This document shows, piece after piece, positions 6,517 through 14,956 of a stretch of 64,000 bases of DNA (within the stretch, counting starts at the first letter, position 1; the number at the start of each line of letters is the position of its first letter). Location: NCBI RefSeq assembly GCF_030929605.1, contig NZ_JAVFVS010000013.1, positions 62,001 to 126,000 of the forward strand. Reading direction: 5' to 3'. The position numbers were made by a program, and so were the translations under genes. The notes beneath the pieces were generated by a model. That model saw nothing but the letters and a program-made list of their open reading frames with translations, was not told the DNA's origin and searched no databases. The stretch comes from Flavobacterium sp. LHD-80 (GTDB lineage Bacteria; Bacteroidota; Bacteroidia; Flavobacteriales; Flavobacteriaceae).

Positions 6517-8190
6517 ATGGATCCAAGACTCAAAGTTATTTTATATGGTAATCCTGATGAAGAATTATCACTCTTAATGCGTTTAGAAAAAGAAAAGGAT
6601 TATCCAGATAATTGTAAAATTATTTCAGAATTTGGAAACATTGTGAGTATAAGAACACAGCGACGTTTTTTATGTCCCATTTACCAAAGCAAAAAGGTAA
6701 AAAGTCTAAAAGCAGCGATGGTGGTTCCTGCGAATAATTACATTGAACTTGCTCCTGAAACCCAAATTCTTGATAAAAAAAATGATGTTTTAGACGATGC
6801 TGTTTCAAATGTTGTATTCGGAATTATAGATTTTGGTTTTGATTTCACACATCCCGATTTTATTAATAACGGAAAAACACGATTCGAGAAAATTTGGGTA
6901 CAATCTGACCGATATGACGGAAATAAATACGGATATGGAAGAATCATTACGAAAGCGCAGATCAACGAAGCTTTATTAGATGAGTTTCCGTTTAAAAAAC
7001 TCGGTTATCATCCTGGAAAATCAGATTTATTTGGTAATGGAACGCATGGCACACATGTACTCGGAATAGCATGTGGAAACGGAGCTGTGGCGCCAAAAAG
7101 TTTCGCTCCAAATGTGCCAATAATCGCTGTTGATATGGGAACTAACCTTGTCAACGGATCTAATTTGTCACTGGGCGATTCCGTAAAAGGTGCCGAAGGA
7201 TTATGTTTGATTACGAATGAAGCAGACGAAAGACCATTGGTAATCAATATGAGTTTGGGCGGTCATGGTGATGCACATATGGGAAAAACGTTGTTTGAAC
7301 AAATCATCGATCATATTGTAACGACACGAAAAGGAACTGCAATTGTTCAAAGCACAGGAAATTATCATCAGTCAAATGCACATACTTACGGCGATATCAA
7401 AGAAAATCAGAAGATTAAAATTCCGTGGATGTTTAAAAAACACGATAGAACTCCAAATGAAATGGAAATTTGGTACCATGGCGACGATGTTTTAAGCGTT
7501 GATATTTACGATGATAATATGAAACTGTTGCTTTCCTCAAAGCCTTTTAAAGATGAAATAATTTTAAAAGATGATGATGAAGTCGGAATTTGTCTGCAAA
7601 GATGCAACGAACCCAATACGGGCAAAAATCAAATTAATATTTTGGTTAATGGCAAGTTAAACTCAAAGTTCTGGACGATTGAACTGGTTGGAAAAACAGT
7701 GAAAAATGGACGTTATCATTGTTACATCGAACGTGATGATGGCGGACAATCAATATTTTTGCCAGCAATTGCCAATAAAACTCATACTACAAATTCGATT
7801 TGCAATTCAAAATACAGTATTGTTGTTGGGGCTTATAATCAAAATGATGATACTAAACCTATTTTGTCTTTCAGCAGCTCTGGACCAACAGCAGATGGAC
7901 GTATGAAGCCTGAACTTGTTGCACCCGGTTTTAAAATAAAATCATCATGCTCATCTTCAAGCAGAGAAAACAGAGCCTCAAATAAACTGACTTCTAAAAG
8001 TGGCAGCAGTATGGCGGCGCCTTTTGTGGCTTCTTTAGTAATGAAAATTTTAGAAAAAGAGCCACATCTTGATATTATTTCAATACGAAAAAAACTCTTC
8101 AACGCCTGTGATGCCGCTTCTTTTAAAGAAAACAATTTTGAGATTTTTAGAGCTGGACACGGCTATATTAATCCGAATAAAATAACATAA
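6517..8190 (+). CDS. S8-family subtilisin-like serine peptidase without signal peptide
   Basis: A 557-residue protein with a complete subtilase catalytic triad. Asp105 is in GIIDFGFDFTHPDF, His177 in GNGTHGTHVLG, and Ser498 in SGSSMAAPFVAS (GSS in place of the usual GTS). The Asn region STGNYHQSN (about 283-291) provides the oxyanion hole. Residues 1-95 precede the catalytic domain but lack a hydrophobic signal peptide. An insertion of about 120 residues sits between the oxyanion Asn and the Ser (about 300-420). The protease is therefore predicted to be made in the cytoplasm or exported by a non-Sec route. It lies 19 bases after the helical protein gene and 12 bases before the SGNH gene. Its substrate is unknown; a neighbour in the cluster is a plausible target. 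Confidence 0.92.
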   Translation: MDPRLKVILYGNPDEELSLLMRLEKEKDYPDNCKIISEFGNIVSIRTQRRFLCPIYQSKKVKSLKAAMVVPANNYIELAPETQILDKKNDVLDDAVSNVVFGIIDFGFDFTHPDFINNGKTRFEKIWVQSDRYDGNKYGYGRIITKAQINEALLDEFPFKKLGYHPGKSDLFGNGTHGTHVLGIACGNGAVAPKSFAPNVPIIAVDMGTNLVNGSNLSLGDSVKGAEGLCLITNEADERPLVINMSLGGHGDAHMGKTLFEQIIDHIVTTRKGTAIVQSTGNYHQSNAHTYGDIKENQKIKIPWMFKKHDRTPNEMEIWYHGDDVLSVDIYDDNMKLLLSSKPFKDEIILKDDDEVGICLQRCNEPNTGKNQINILVNGKLNSKFWTIELVGKTVKNGRYHCYIERDDGGQSIFLPAIANKTHTTNSICNSKYSIVVGAYNQNDDTKPILSFSSSGPTADGRMKPELVAPGFKIKSSCSSSSRENRASNKLTSKSGSSMAAPFVASLVMKILEKEPHLDIISIRKKLFNACDAASFKENNFEIFRAGHGYINPNKIT

Positions 8191-8202
8191 ACTTGGAATA
8201 CT

Positions 8203-9432
8203 ATGGAAAATTTAGTTTCAAATCCCTCAGTTATAAATCAAAATCCTCCAGTCGTTGGTGCTCTCGTAAACAGCGTAGGATTAAACGCCGTAAACAATAG
8301 CGCTGACGTATCACAAATACAAAATTATTTGAAAGCGTTAGGTTATCCCGTGCCGACCAGCGGAAGTATCGTAAATAATCAAACGGATAGCACCATTATT
8401 TCTATTCTAAATTTTCAGGCAAATAATAAAATTCAAGTGACAGGAAATATCAATCCTGATGATGTGACTTATAATGCTTTGAAAAAATTGAGTAGTACAA
8501 ATACTTCGCTGGTTGAAGCGGAAGATGAATCCCTGCATCAGCCATTTTTGACTAATTCATTTTTATTTAGAAGAAACGCTGGAAATGCCAATACCTTGAA
8601 TGTTATTTTTGAAGGCGATTCTTGGCTGGATTACCCGGTTCCAACAATTTTAGATTTGTATGATACAATTACAGATCGAAATCAAAGACTTAATTTAAAT
8701 TGTTTGCATTTGGCAAAATTTGGAGAAACAACTTCTCAAATGTATGCTGATAGAACACATTTTGTGCAATATGTAAGTGGTTATCGCATTGACCGAATTT
8801 ATTTTAGCGGAGGCGGAAATGATGTTTTTCCGCAACTTGGCAGAATCTTAAATGCTGGAGTTACTTCTTTCGATCCAATTTTCTTTACCGATCAAGCTAA
8901 ACTGACAGAGCTCAGAAGTTTGTCTGGTGATGCTTTGTACCAAAAATGTATTTTGTACAAAAGATATTTGAACACAACTACTTTTGATCGTGCGCTTTTT
9001 AATGCGGCTAATCTTAGTTCTATTTTTAGCACTATTATGCGAAACTATCTCGGTTTTGGAAGTATCGTAAACGCGCATTCAACGCCAAACACCATATTTT
9101 ATATGCATACTTACGATTATCCTTTATTCAAACTTGGTGTTCGACCATCAATTGTTGGAGTTAACTTGCCTTTGGGACCTTGGATAAAACCTGTTTTTGA
9201 TCGTTTAGGAATTGCAGATGAAATTTTAAGATGTTACATCATTATTAGATTATTGGACAAATTTTACGCCCTTTTATGGCAAATTAAAAATCATTTCACA
9301 TATTATGGATATCGCTTTCAAAGCCGAATTATAGATTATCGTGGCTTATTGAATTCATCAGAATTTTGGAGAGATGAAATTCACCCCAACTCGGCAGGAG
9401 CGAGGAGGCTGTCTACACGCGTAACATTCTAA
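8203..9432 (+). CDS. Peptidoglycan-binding domain fused to SGNH/GDSL hydrolase
   Basis: A 409-residue protein. Residues about 35-95 look like a PG_binding_1 helical repeat (VSQIQNYLKALGY, then the Q-x-N-K-I-Q-V-T-G pattern). The C-terminal part carries all SGNH landmarks: Ser140 in FEGDSWLDYP (block I), Gly in KFGETTSQ (block II), Asn in FSGGGNDVF (block III), and Asp391/His394 in DEIHPNSAG (block V). Enzymes of this fold are esterases or deacetylases acting on lipids, sugars or acylated peptidoglycan, but the substrate here cannot be read from sequence. No signal peptide is visible, which is odd for a wall-binding protein and matches the rest of the cluster. A strong terminator follows at 9439. 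Confidence 0.88.
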   Translation: MENLVSNPSVINQNPPVVGALVNSVGLNAVNNSADVSQIQNYLKALGYPVPTSGSIVNNQTDSTIISILNFQANNKIQVTGNINPDDVTYNALKKLSSTNTSLVEAEDESLHQPFLTNSFLFRRNAGNANTLNVIFEGDSWLDYPVPTILDLYDTITDRNQRLNLNCLHLAKFGETTSQMYADRTHFVQYVSGYRIDRIYFSGGGNDVFPQLGRILNAGVTSFDPIFFTDQAKLTELRSLSGDALYQKCILYKRYLNTTTFDRALFNAANLSSIFSTIMRNYLGFGSIVNAHSTPNTIFYMHTYDYPLFKLGVRPSIVGVNLPLGPWIKPVFDRLGIADEILRCYIIIRLLDKFYALLWQIKNHFTYYGYRFQSRIIDYRGLLNSSEFWRDEIHPNSAGARRLSTRVTF

Positions 9433-9438
9433 AATATA

Positions 9439-9467
9439 AAAACCCGACTTTTTAAAGGTCGGGTTTT
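9439..9467 (+). terminator. Rho-independent terminator ending the 3401-9432 cluster
   Basis: AAAACCCGAC (9439-9448) pairs perfectly with GTCGGGTTTT (9458-9467) around a short AT loop. It lies seven bases after the SGNH gene stop. Confidence 0.85.
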
Positions 9468-9857
9468 GTATTTAATATGATTATTGAATTTTTCTATTTT
9501 TCCTGCCAATATTTAAAGTCTGTTGTTTTGTTAGTGGTTCGTTGCTTTATCATTTTCTACAGATGAAATTTTTAAGACGAGAATATCCTCCACCATTATT
9601 GGTTCTCATTTCTTTTTTTACTTTAAAAACTTTGAAATTCAGTATTTTTTTTTTAACCATATCAATCTATTTTTGCTATTCTTTTTTACTTCAATGAAAA
9701 TTATATTAAAACGTTCAAAATTGGCAACTTTTGCTTTATTGCAAGTTTATTGTTAGCCAAATATTTAAAAATATTTCACTTGACAGTTTCAAAATCCGAC
9801 ATTCAATCAGTTTGATACAAAGCTCCATTGGCGACCTAAAAAGTAATGACTTGTGTT
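9468..9857. other. AT-rich gap with one doubtful minus-strand small ORF
   Basis: A 390-base non-coding gap between the cluster terminator and the lipoprotein gene. The only open frame noticed is a 36-codon minus-strand ORF at 9550-9660, starting MVKKKILNFKVF and ending GGGYSRLKNFICRK. It is Lys-rich with a triple glycine and one cysteine, and has no clear promoter. It could be a small peptide gene, a gene remnant or chance. Confidence 0.35.
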
Positions 9858-10325
9858 TTATTTATTCACTTCAATTTCAGGAAATTTGTAATTTGTTTTA
9901 AAGTATATGGATAATCTTTCTGTTCCATTATTACTTTTATTGACTTGTAAAAACTTATCATCTAAAAACTCTACCTTCATAGTATCTTTTTTTGATTTCA
10001 TTTTATCAAGTAATATTATCAAATTATTATGATTGATCGAGTATATTCCTTTGTTTGTTAAAACACCATAAATCTTATATTCATAAGTGTTGTCTGCTTT
10101 GAATGTATAATTGAAATTACTTATCCAACTTTCTGGTCGATTCCCAAATTCTTCTTCAAAATCATATAATTCTGATTTTGAAAAAGATTTATCGGTATAA
10201 CTCACAAAATACCAAGAACCCACAATTTTACTTTTATCGATTTTATTAGAGGAGCAACTAACAACTAATATTAAAAGTGTAAATAATAACAAGTTTTTAA
10301 TTATAATAAAGCTAATAGATTTCAT
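9858..10325 (-). CDS. Lipocalin-like lipoprotein
   Basis: A 155-residue protein with a lipoprotein signal peptide: a hydrophobic core at about 8-22 and lipobox VVSCSS with the lipidated Cys near residue 24. The mature part has GSWYFVSY followed by alternating strands (YTFKADNTYEYKIYG), the pattern of small lipocalin-like lipoproteins common in Bacteroidota. It is the last minus-strand gene of the VgrG island, separated from the exported immunity candidate by 201 bases that contain a large inverted repeat. It might be a second immunity factor or an unrelated lipoprotein. Confidence 0.75.
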   Translation of the reverse strand: MKSISFIIIKNLLLFTLLILVVSCSSNKIDKSKIVGSWYFVSYTDKSFSKSELYDFEEEFGNRPESWISNFNYTFKADNTYEYKIYGVLTNKGIYSINHNNLIILLDKMKSKKDTMKVEFLDDKFLQVNKSNNGTERLSIYFKTNYKFPEIEVNK

Positions 10326-10401
10326 GAAATTCTTCTTTTAGAGTTGTATTTCCTTCTCTCCGTGCGTTTGAGGTACGGAATGGTTTACAAAACCGTATCC
10401 C

Positions 10402-10497
10402 CTGCTGGCGCGAGCGTCTCGCTCGTGCACGCAAAACTTGTTTTTTATTCTTTTTGTAAAGACTTTAGTTTCACGAGCAGGACGTTCGCGCCAGCAG
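10402..10497. repeat. Imperfect 26-bp GC-rich inverted repeat (REP-like hairpin)
   Basis: The left arm (10402-10427) begins CTGCTGGCGCGAGCGTC. The right arm (10472-10497) is its reverse complement with a few mismatches. The loop is 44 bases. The arms are markedly more GC-rich than the surrounding DNA. Confidence 0.8.
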
Positions 10498-10526
10498 AGG
10501 GACTAAGATATTTTAATGTATAATCT

Positions 10527-11477
10527 TTATTTTAAAATTTCCTCATTAATATTTAACAACTTAAAAATTTCTTGACTGCTTTTGGGCTTTGTATTGATCT
10601 GCACAATTTTTAAAAGTGATTGAAACTTGGTATAATAAAAAGTCCTAGAGGTGGAATATTGTTCATAATTACCTACAATCGAATCGAACAAATTTATTTT
10701 ATTTATATATAAATCTTCTTTTACTTGGGATCTTTCATTTATTGATTTATCAATTGAATAGTGTATAGTTTTTTTATTTTCTGAAATGAATTTTTTATTG
10801 AAACTATTACCTCCAATTATATCTTTTATTGTTCCCCTTTTGTCATAAATATATTTTATTCGATAAATAAAATATTTGTTGTCTGTTTGTTGATCTTTAT
10901 TCTTAATTATCGCACTAATTATTCTATACTTGGTATTTTGCTTATAATTACTCCAATTTTTATTTAATAGTTCTAAAGATTGTGAATAATCACCATATCC
11001 ATCTTTTAAAAAATAAACTAAGTCTAAAATAGATTTATCATTTAATATTTTCTTTTTTAAATATATAAAATACTCATTGTTAGCAGTGTAAATGTCATCA
11101 TTGATCTTTATTTTATTATCATGTTTAAATGAAACTTTTATGTTTTCATTTGATGATGAACAGTAAAGTATTGCACATTCTTTTTTTATATCTGACTTAA
11201 TCCAAAACAGACTTTTTTCTTGGGTTTCGTTTAGGTTACTTACTTTAAAAATAGTTATTGTGTCATTTTTTTTTGGAAAAAGACCTATAAAATTTCGAAT
11301 TTCTTTTTCTCCTTTACTTTCTTCATTTTCAGATTTATCAATATAAATTTCTTTTAAAAAAGCGAGTTGAAAAGAAGATTCATTAGATTTGATTTTTTTA
11401 GCGTTAATTAATAAAATAAAACAGCTAAGAATAGCAGTGATAAATAACTTCTGAATCATATTATTCTGATTTTTCAT
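10527..11477 (-). CDS. Exported hypothetical protein, candidate immunity protein
   Basis: A 316-residue, strongly AT-rich gene, not recognised by family. The N-terminus has a signal peptide (hydrophobic core LFITAILSCFILLINA at about 9-24), so the product is periplasmic or outer-membrane associated. The rest is Lys/Asn/Ile-rich with predicted strands. The ATG at 11477 lies 17 bases inside the preceding effector gene; a second ATG at 11459 follows that gene's stop by one base. Either start implies translational coupling. A periplasmic protein encoded directly after a wall-hydrolase effector is what an immunity protein would look like. This is inference from context. Confidence 0.65.
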   Translation of the reverse strand: MKNQNNMIQKLFITAILSCFILLINAKKIKSNESSFQLAFLKEIYIDKSENEESKGEKEIRNFIGLFPKKNDTITIFKVSNLNETQEKSLFWIKSDIKKECAILYCSSSNENIKVSFKHDNKIKINDDIYTANNEYFIYLKKKILNDKSILDLVYFLKDGYGDYSQSLELLNKNWSNYKQNTKYRIISAIIKNKDQQTDNKYFIYRIKYIYDKRGTIKDIIGGNSFNKKFISENKKTIHYSIDKSINERSQVKEDLYINKINLFDSIVGNYEQYSTSRTFYYTKFQSLLKIVQINTKPKSSQEIFKLLNINEEILK

Positions 11478-12585
11478 TTGTTAACCTTGTTTTTGTAAGT
11501 TTCCAAAAAATACTTTTTCCAGCACTAACCGTACCAGAAACTCCATTTGTTGCTTTTACTCCAGTATCATAATAAAAGCTTCCCGAAATCCAGTAATCTT
11601 TATTTTCAAAATCTGAAGCAGGAATTTTATATTTAATTTTAGAAGGCACTTCTACTTCTTCGTAAGTTGGTTTGCCATCTTTTCCTAGAACTGGTTTACC
11701 ATCTTTTCCTTTAATAATTTGTTTAACTTTCTTTTTGACATGTTCATGAGTTCCTTTGTCATTTTTGTCATTATGATTCCCCTTGTCTCCATATTTTGTA
11801 GAATTTCCATTTGCAGATAAAAAGGAATCGTAAACATCTTTAGGAATTTCAATAAATTTATATTCGTCAAATTTATTTTGTCCGACTTTATTGTATGGAT
11901 TCATTTCTGAATTTCCCCAAGCAAGAAAATCAGTACCATCCCAAAATTCAGCCCCATTTGTTAAATCATCTTCACCTTTTAAGACGTAAAAAAGAGATTC
12001 CCTTGTTAATTTTGATTTATTATCATTTAACTCTGGTTTCATTTCTTTTTTATTGCCAACAGAAGAATAACTAGTAGAGAGTAATTTTTTCCAAGTGCTC
12101 TTAACGCTTTTTGCTCTATTAAAACTAGTATATGCAATAGATTTTAATTCTTTTAAATTTTCTTCTCCAGACTCCATTTTCACTACATAGGCTATATAAC
12201 AAAAATCGGAGTGGCTAACTTTTTTTTCATTTTCTTTTAATAGCTGTGTATTATTATATGTTAACATTTCTTCTCCATTTTCATTTTTAAAAGTTGATTT
12301 TCCTGTACAAGTATAAACATCCTCTACACTTCCTTCATTTTCCAATTCGTTCACTTTACCCTCAAAGGTTCCATCTTCATTATAGAAATGACCATTTATA
12401 TAAATTATTTTAGGAAAGAAATTAAATTTAGAAACATATTTTTCTGGTTCGCCATAAGTATGGTTTTCAGCAAAATAATCGATAAATCCGTTTGAGTTGT
12501 GTTCAATTCCGCCTTTGGCATAAACTCTGGAAGTCCCTCTGGTTTTTTCTATAATTTTTCCTTTTACTCTAATATATTCAGACAT
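11461..12585 (-). CDS. Probable T6SS effector with SleB/CwlJ-like cell-wall hydrolase domain
   Basis: A 374-residue protein without a signal peptide. The N-terminal part (about 1-125) may be a delivery domain (GKIIEKTRGTSRVYAKGGIEHN). The central part (about 130-225) resembles SleB/CwlJ cell-wall hydrolases: E138 with the SIAYTSFNRAKS helix (149-160), then YVLKGEDDLTNGAEFWDGTDF (about 200-220), which matches the family's DPTGGALYF-like motif. A low-complexity KDGKP repeat (about 295-310) leads to a C-terminal strand-rich tail. It lies three genes into a vgrG operon and is followed by an exported protein. The effector assignment rests on the motif and gene order. No homology search was possible. 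Confidence 0.6.
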   Translation of the reverse strand: MSEYIRVKGKIIEKTRGTSRVYAKGGIEHNSNGFIDYFAENHTYGEPEKYVSKFNFFPKIIYINGHFYNEDGTFEGKVNELENEGSVEDVYTCTGKSTFKNENGEEMLTYNNTQLLKENEKKVSHSDFCYIAYVVKMESGEENLKELKSIAYTSFNRAKSVKSTWKKLLSTSYSSVGNKKEMKPELNDNKSKLTRESLFYVLKGEDDLTNGAEFWDGTDFLAWGNSEMNPYNKVGQNKFDEYKFIEIPKDVYDSFLSANGNSTKYGDKGNHNDKNDKGTHEHVKKKVKQIIKGKDGKPVLGKDGKPTYEEVEVPSKIKYKIPASDFENKDYWISGSFYYDTGVKATNGVSGTVSAGKSIFWKLTKTRLTNEKSE

Positions 12586-12587
12586 GA

Positions 12588-12935
12588 TTATTTTTCTTTG
12601 GTTGTGTTAAAAGTTAAAAAATCTATAGGGCGAAATTGCCCATCTTCATAAAAAGTTTTACTAGCTATTTCGAGAATTTGATCAAATGGCAGGAGAATAG
12701 AAGTTCCAGAAGGTGTTTTAACTTCATCGCCTATTTTTTTAAGACTATAAACCTTGTCATCCATAACTAATGCAGTTGGATAGCTAATCATCGAGTTGCC
12801 GAACGGATCATAATATTGAAGACCGTTTACCATAATACTAAGTCCAGCATTGTTCTTTAAATTGATAAATTCGAATAAATAATTGCCTTGATTTATTATG
12901 AGAATATCGTTAATTGTTGTACGTATTTCCTCCAT
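12588..12935 (-). CDS. Small VgrG-linked hypothetical protein (possible adaptor)
   Basis: A 115-residue soluble protein, not recognised. It has no signal peptide or cysteine motif and alternates predicted strands (TINDILIINQGNYLFEFI; GLSIMVNGLQYYDPFG). It is packed between vgrG (6 bases upstream) and the hydrolase effector gene (2 bases downstream). In type VI clusters such a position is often taken by chaperones or adaptors that load an effector on the spike, which is the likeliest role here. It does not look like a PAAR-repeat protein. Confidence 0.6.
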   Translation of the reverse strand: MEEIRTTINDILIINQGNYLFEFINLKNNAGLSIMVNGLQYYDPFGNSMISYPTALVMDDKVYSLKKIGDEVKTPSGTSILLPFDQILEIASKTFYEDGQFRPIDFLTFNTTKEK

Positions 12936-12941
12936 TTCATT

Positions 12942-14750
12942 TTAATTTTGTCTGGTAGCTTCACTACTGTTGTTTTGTATGTTTTTATTAGAATGAAATT
13001 CATGTCCAGCTTCACTGTGAGTAATAATTTTACTTTCAGAAGCTACATTTCTATCTTTTTTAATTTCAGAATGAAAGTCGCCATCTATATTTTGAAACGA
13101 ATTACCAGTAATATTCATCATCTGATTTCCTCCAACATTTACATTATGCATCATTCCAATCGTTGTAGATTTATCAACTCCAATATTTTCAAAAATATTT
13201 ACTCCCGCTGTAGTCGTAATACTCTCAGAAGCATTAATAATTAGATTTTTGCAGTTAAGTGTCAATGTTTCAGGAACAGTTATAGTCGTACTTTTGGTTT
13301 CTTCATTCATATGCAGTTCATTCCCGCTTGGGTCAGAAAGCCAGATGCCTACTTTTTCAATAAACTTAAAAAGCATTCCAAATTTGAGTTTCCATCCTTT
13401 GATGCTGTTTTTAGGGTCAAAAAACTCTGGTTTTGCTTGACCATTATAATGAGAACCCGATACATAAGGTCTCAAAGCATTGCTACCTTCAAAATTAACC
13501 AGTACTTCGTCGTCTATCTCAGGTCGCCAATAGGAACCTCGTTCTGGACCTGCGTAATGCTGCATTACACGCATCCAGTCACTTTTTGTGCTTCCCATTC
13601 CCCAATAAAACTCAACTCTAACGCGTCCAAGTCCTTCGGGATCATCGTTGTCTTTTATTCTTGCAGGCTGGGTTTCTGCTTTTGCAAAAACTTTTGTGTC
13701 TGTGTAATGCGGTGCCGAAACATCGGCAGGAATTGCTTTGAACTCACAGGTGTAATTTCCATGTACTTCTGAATGGTGTGTAGCTTCTATGCAGATAAGC
13801 TGATGCTCGACGGTTTGGTTGATGATTGTAAATGTCTGTCCAAGTCCTATTGGAAAGTATGATATTCCGCTGTAGTAAACACTGTTAGCATCGCTTCCAG
13901 CAGTCTGTAGTGTCACCATTTCGTCTATTTCGTCTTTGTTTTGTGCATTATTGGTATAGGCTCCAATACTCAGTTCAGGCTGTGTAACAGTTCCTTGATT
14001 AAATCCTATATTAGATGCGAAACTGTCTTTGCTTCCTGAAGATGTTTTTTGTGATGAATTCCGAATACTTGAAGCATTATTATAATTGTAGCCAGCCAGC
14101 GATATTTTATGCGCAATCATGTTGGCCTGAATCTTAAAACTATGGAGAGATGCTCCATTTATGAGTTTTACTTTTGAAGTTTTGATCTGTCCGAACTGCA
14201 TGCGCATTCCGTCGAAATAAAACCACTGACCGTAACGCTGAGCAAGCCTTTTTAGAAAATTAAAACTGGTTTCATTATACTGAGCCATATAATTGAATTC
14301 TTTCAGATAGGTAGACCGGATCGCATCTCTTTGATAAAATTCAGTAGGACCTTCAGACAAAATATCTAGAACAATATCATTCATTCCTCTTTCAAGATAA
14401 GTCCTCGATTTCGGCATGTCGTCCAATACAATGCTATGACTTGTTCCACTTACGTGGAGACCAACTGCGCTTCCGTTTTTATCCACCGAAGTCAGCCCCG
14501 TAATAATTCCCTTGCTCATCAGTTTTATTCCTGTCAAACTTTTGAAAGTAAAAATGACTTCATTGCCAATATAATCTCTCATTGCATTGGCCTGATCTTC
14601 AGGTTTAATGACTGCCTTGCCGGTATATTGCCAAACAAACGAAAAATAATGGTGATCTGCCATTTTTTGCGACAGCTTCAAATCATAATAAATAATGTTT
14701 TGGGTAAAACCTCCAATGGTAATGTGAACTTGGTCTGAAAAATGTGCCAT
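12942..14750 (-). CDS. vgrG: Type VI secretion VgrG spike protein
   Basis: A 602-residue tip protein of the contractile injection spike. The N-terminal gp27-like part (about 1-360) includes the phage late-control-like segment ETSFNFLKRLAQRYGQWFYFDG. An OB-fold/gp5 segment follows (about 365-450: DPEGLGRVRVEFYWG and YWRPEIDDEVLVNFE, both typical of VgrG). The C-terminal beta-helix (about 475-602) has repeats such as NCKNLIINASESI and VGGNQMMNITGN. No sheath, tube, baseplate or membrane-complex genes are in the window, so this is an orphan VgrG island that would depend on a T6SS elsewhere. It heads a tight operon with the adaptor, effector and exported protein genes. Confidence 0.92.
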   Translation of the reverse strand: MAHFSDQVHITIGGFTQNIIYYDLKLSQKMADHHYFSFVWQYTGKAVIKPEDQANAMRDYIGNEVIFTFKSLTGIKLMSKGIITGLTSVDKNGSAVGLHVSGTSHSIVLDDMPKSRTYLERGMNDIVLDILSEGPTEFYQRDAIRSTYLKEFNYMAQYNETSFNFLKRLAQRYGQWFYFDGMRMQFGQIKTSKVKLINGASLHSFKIQANMIAHKISLAGYNYNNASSIRNSSQKTSSGSKDSFASNIGFNQGTVTQPELSIGAYTNNAQNKDEIDEMVTLQTAGSDANSVYYSGISYFPIGLGQTFTIINQTVEHQLICIEATHHSEVHGNYTCEFKAIPADVSAPHYTDTKVFAKAETQPARIKDNDDPEGLGRVRVEFYWGMGSTKSDWMRVMQHYAGPERGSYWRPEIDDEVLVNFEGSNALRPYVSGSHYNGQAKPEFFDPKNSIKGWKLKFGMLFKFIEKVGIWLSDPSGNELHMNEETKSTTITVPETLTLNCKNLIINASESITTTAGVNIFENIGVDKSTTIGMMHNVNVGGNQMMNITGNSFQNIDGDFHSEIKKDRNVASESKIITHSEAGHEFHSNKNIQNNSSEATRQN

Positions 14751-14902
14751 AGTATTTTTTGTTGATTAGTAAATGAGTAGAATTTTCGGAAGAAATGAAA
14801 ATTCTAAGCGAAATCGTTTTAATAAAAATAAAAACGTAAACAAAAAACGGCAGTACTAAAAAGGTTTATTTATAATACAATAAGGTGAAATTCAATTTGG
14901 GC

Positions 14903-14938
14903 AAAAAAAATGCCTCATAAAACTATGAGGCATTTTTT
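14903..14938 (-). terminator. Rho-independent terminator of pheT
   Basis: An A-run and TGCCTCAT (14903-14918) pair with ATGAGGCA and a T-run (14925-14938) around a 6-base loop. Read on the minus strand it lies just after the pheT stop and gives a stem followed by T8. It may also work in the other direction. Confidence 0.85.
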
Positions 14939-14956
14939 ATTCTATATTTTTTTACT

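Noticed and set aside
8203..9432. SGNH hydrolase truncated by a frameshift at its 3' end
   Set aside because: The final block V (DEIHPNSAG) and a following helix are present and the stop is followed directly by a terminator, so the gene looks complete.
12942..14750. Prophage tail or extracellular contractile injection locus
   Set aside because: Only the spike protein is present; no sheath, tube, baseplate, capsid, portal or integrase gene is visible, so an orphan T6SS vgrG island is the simpler reading.
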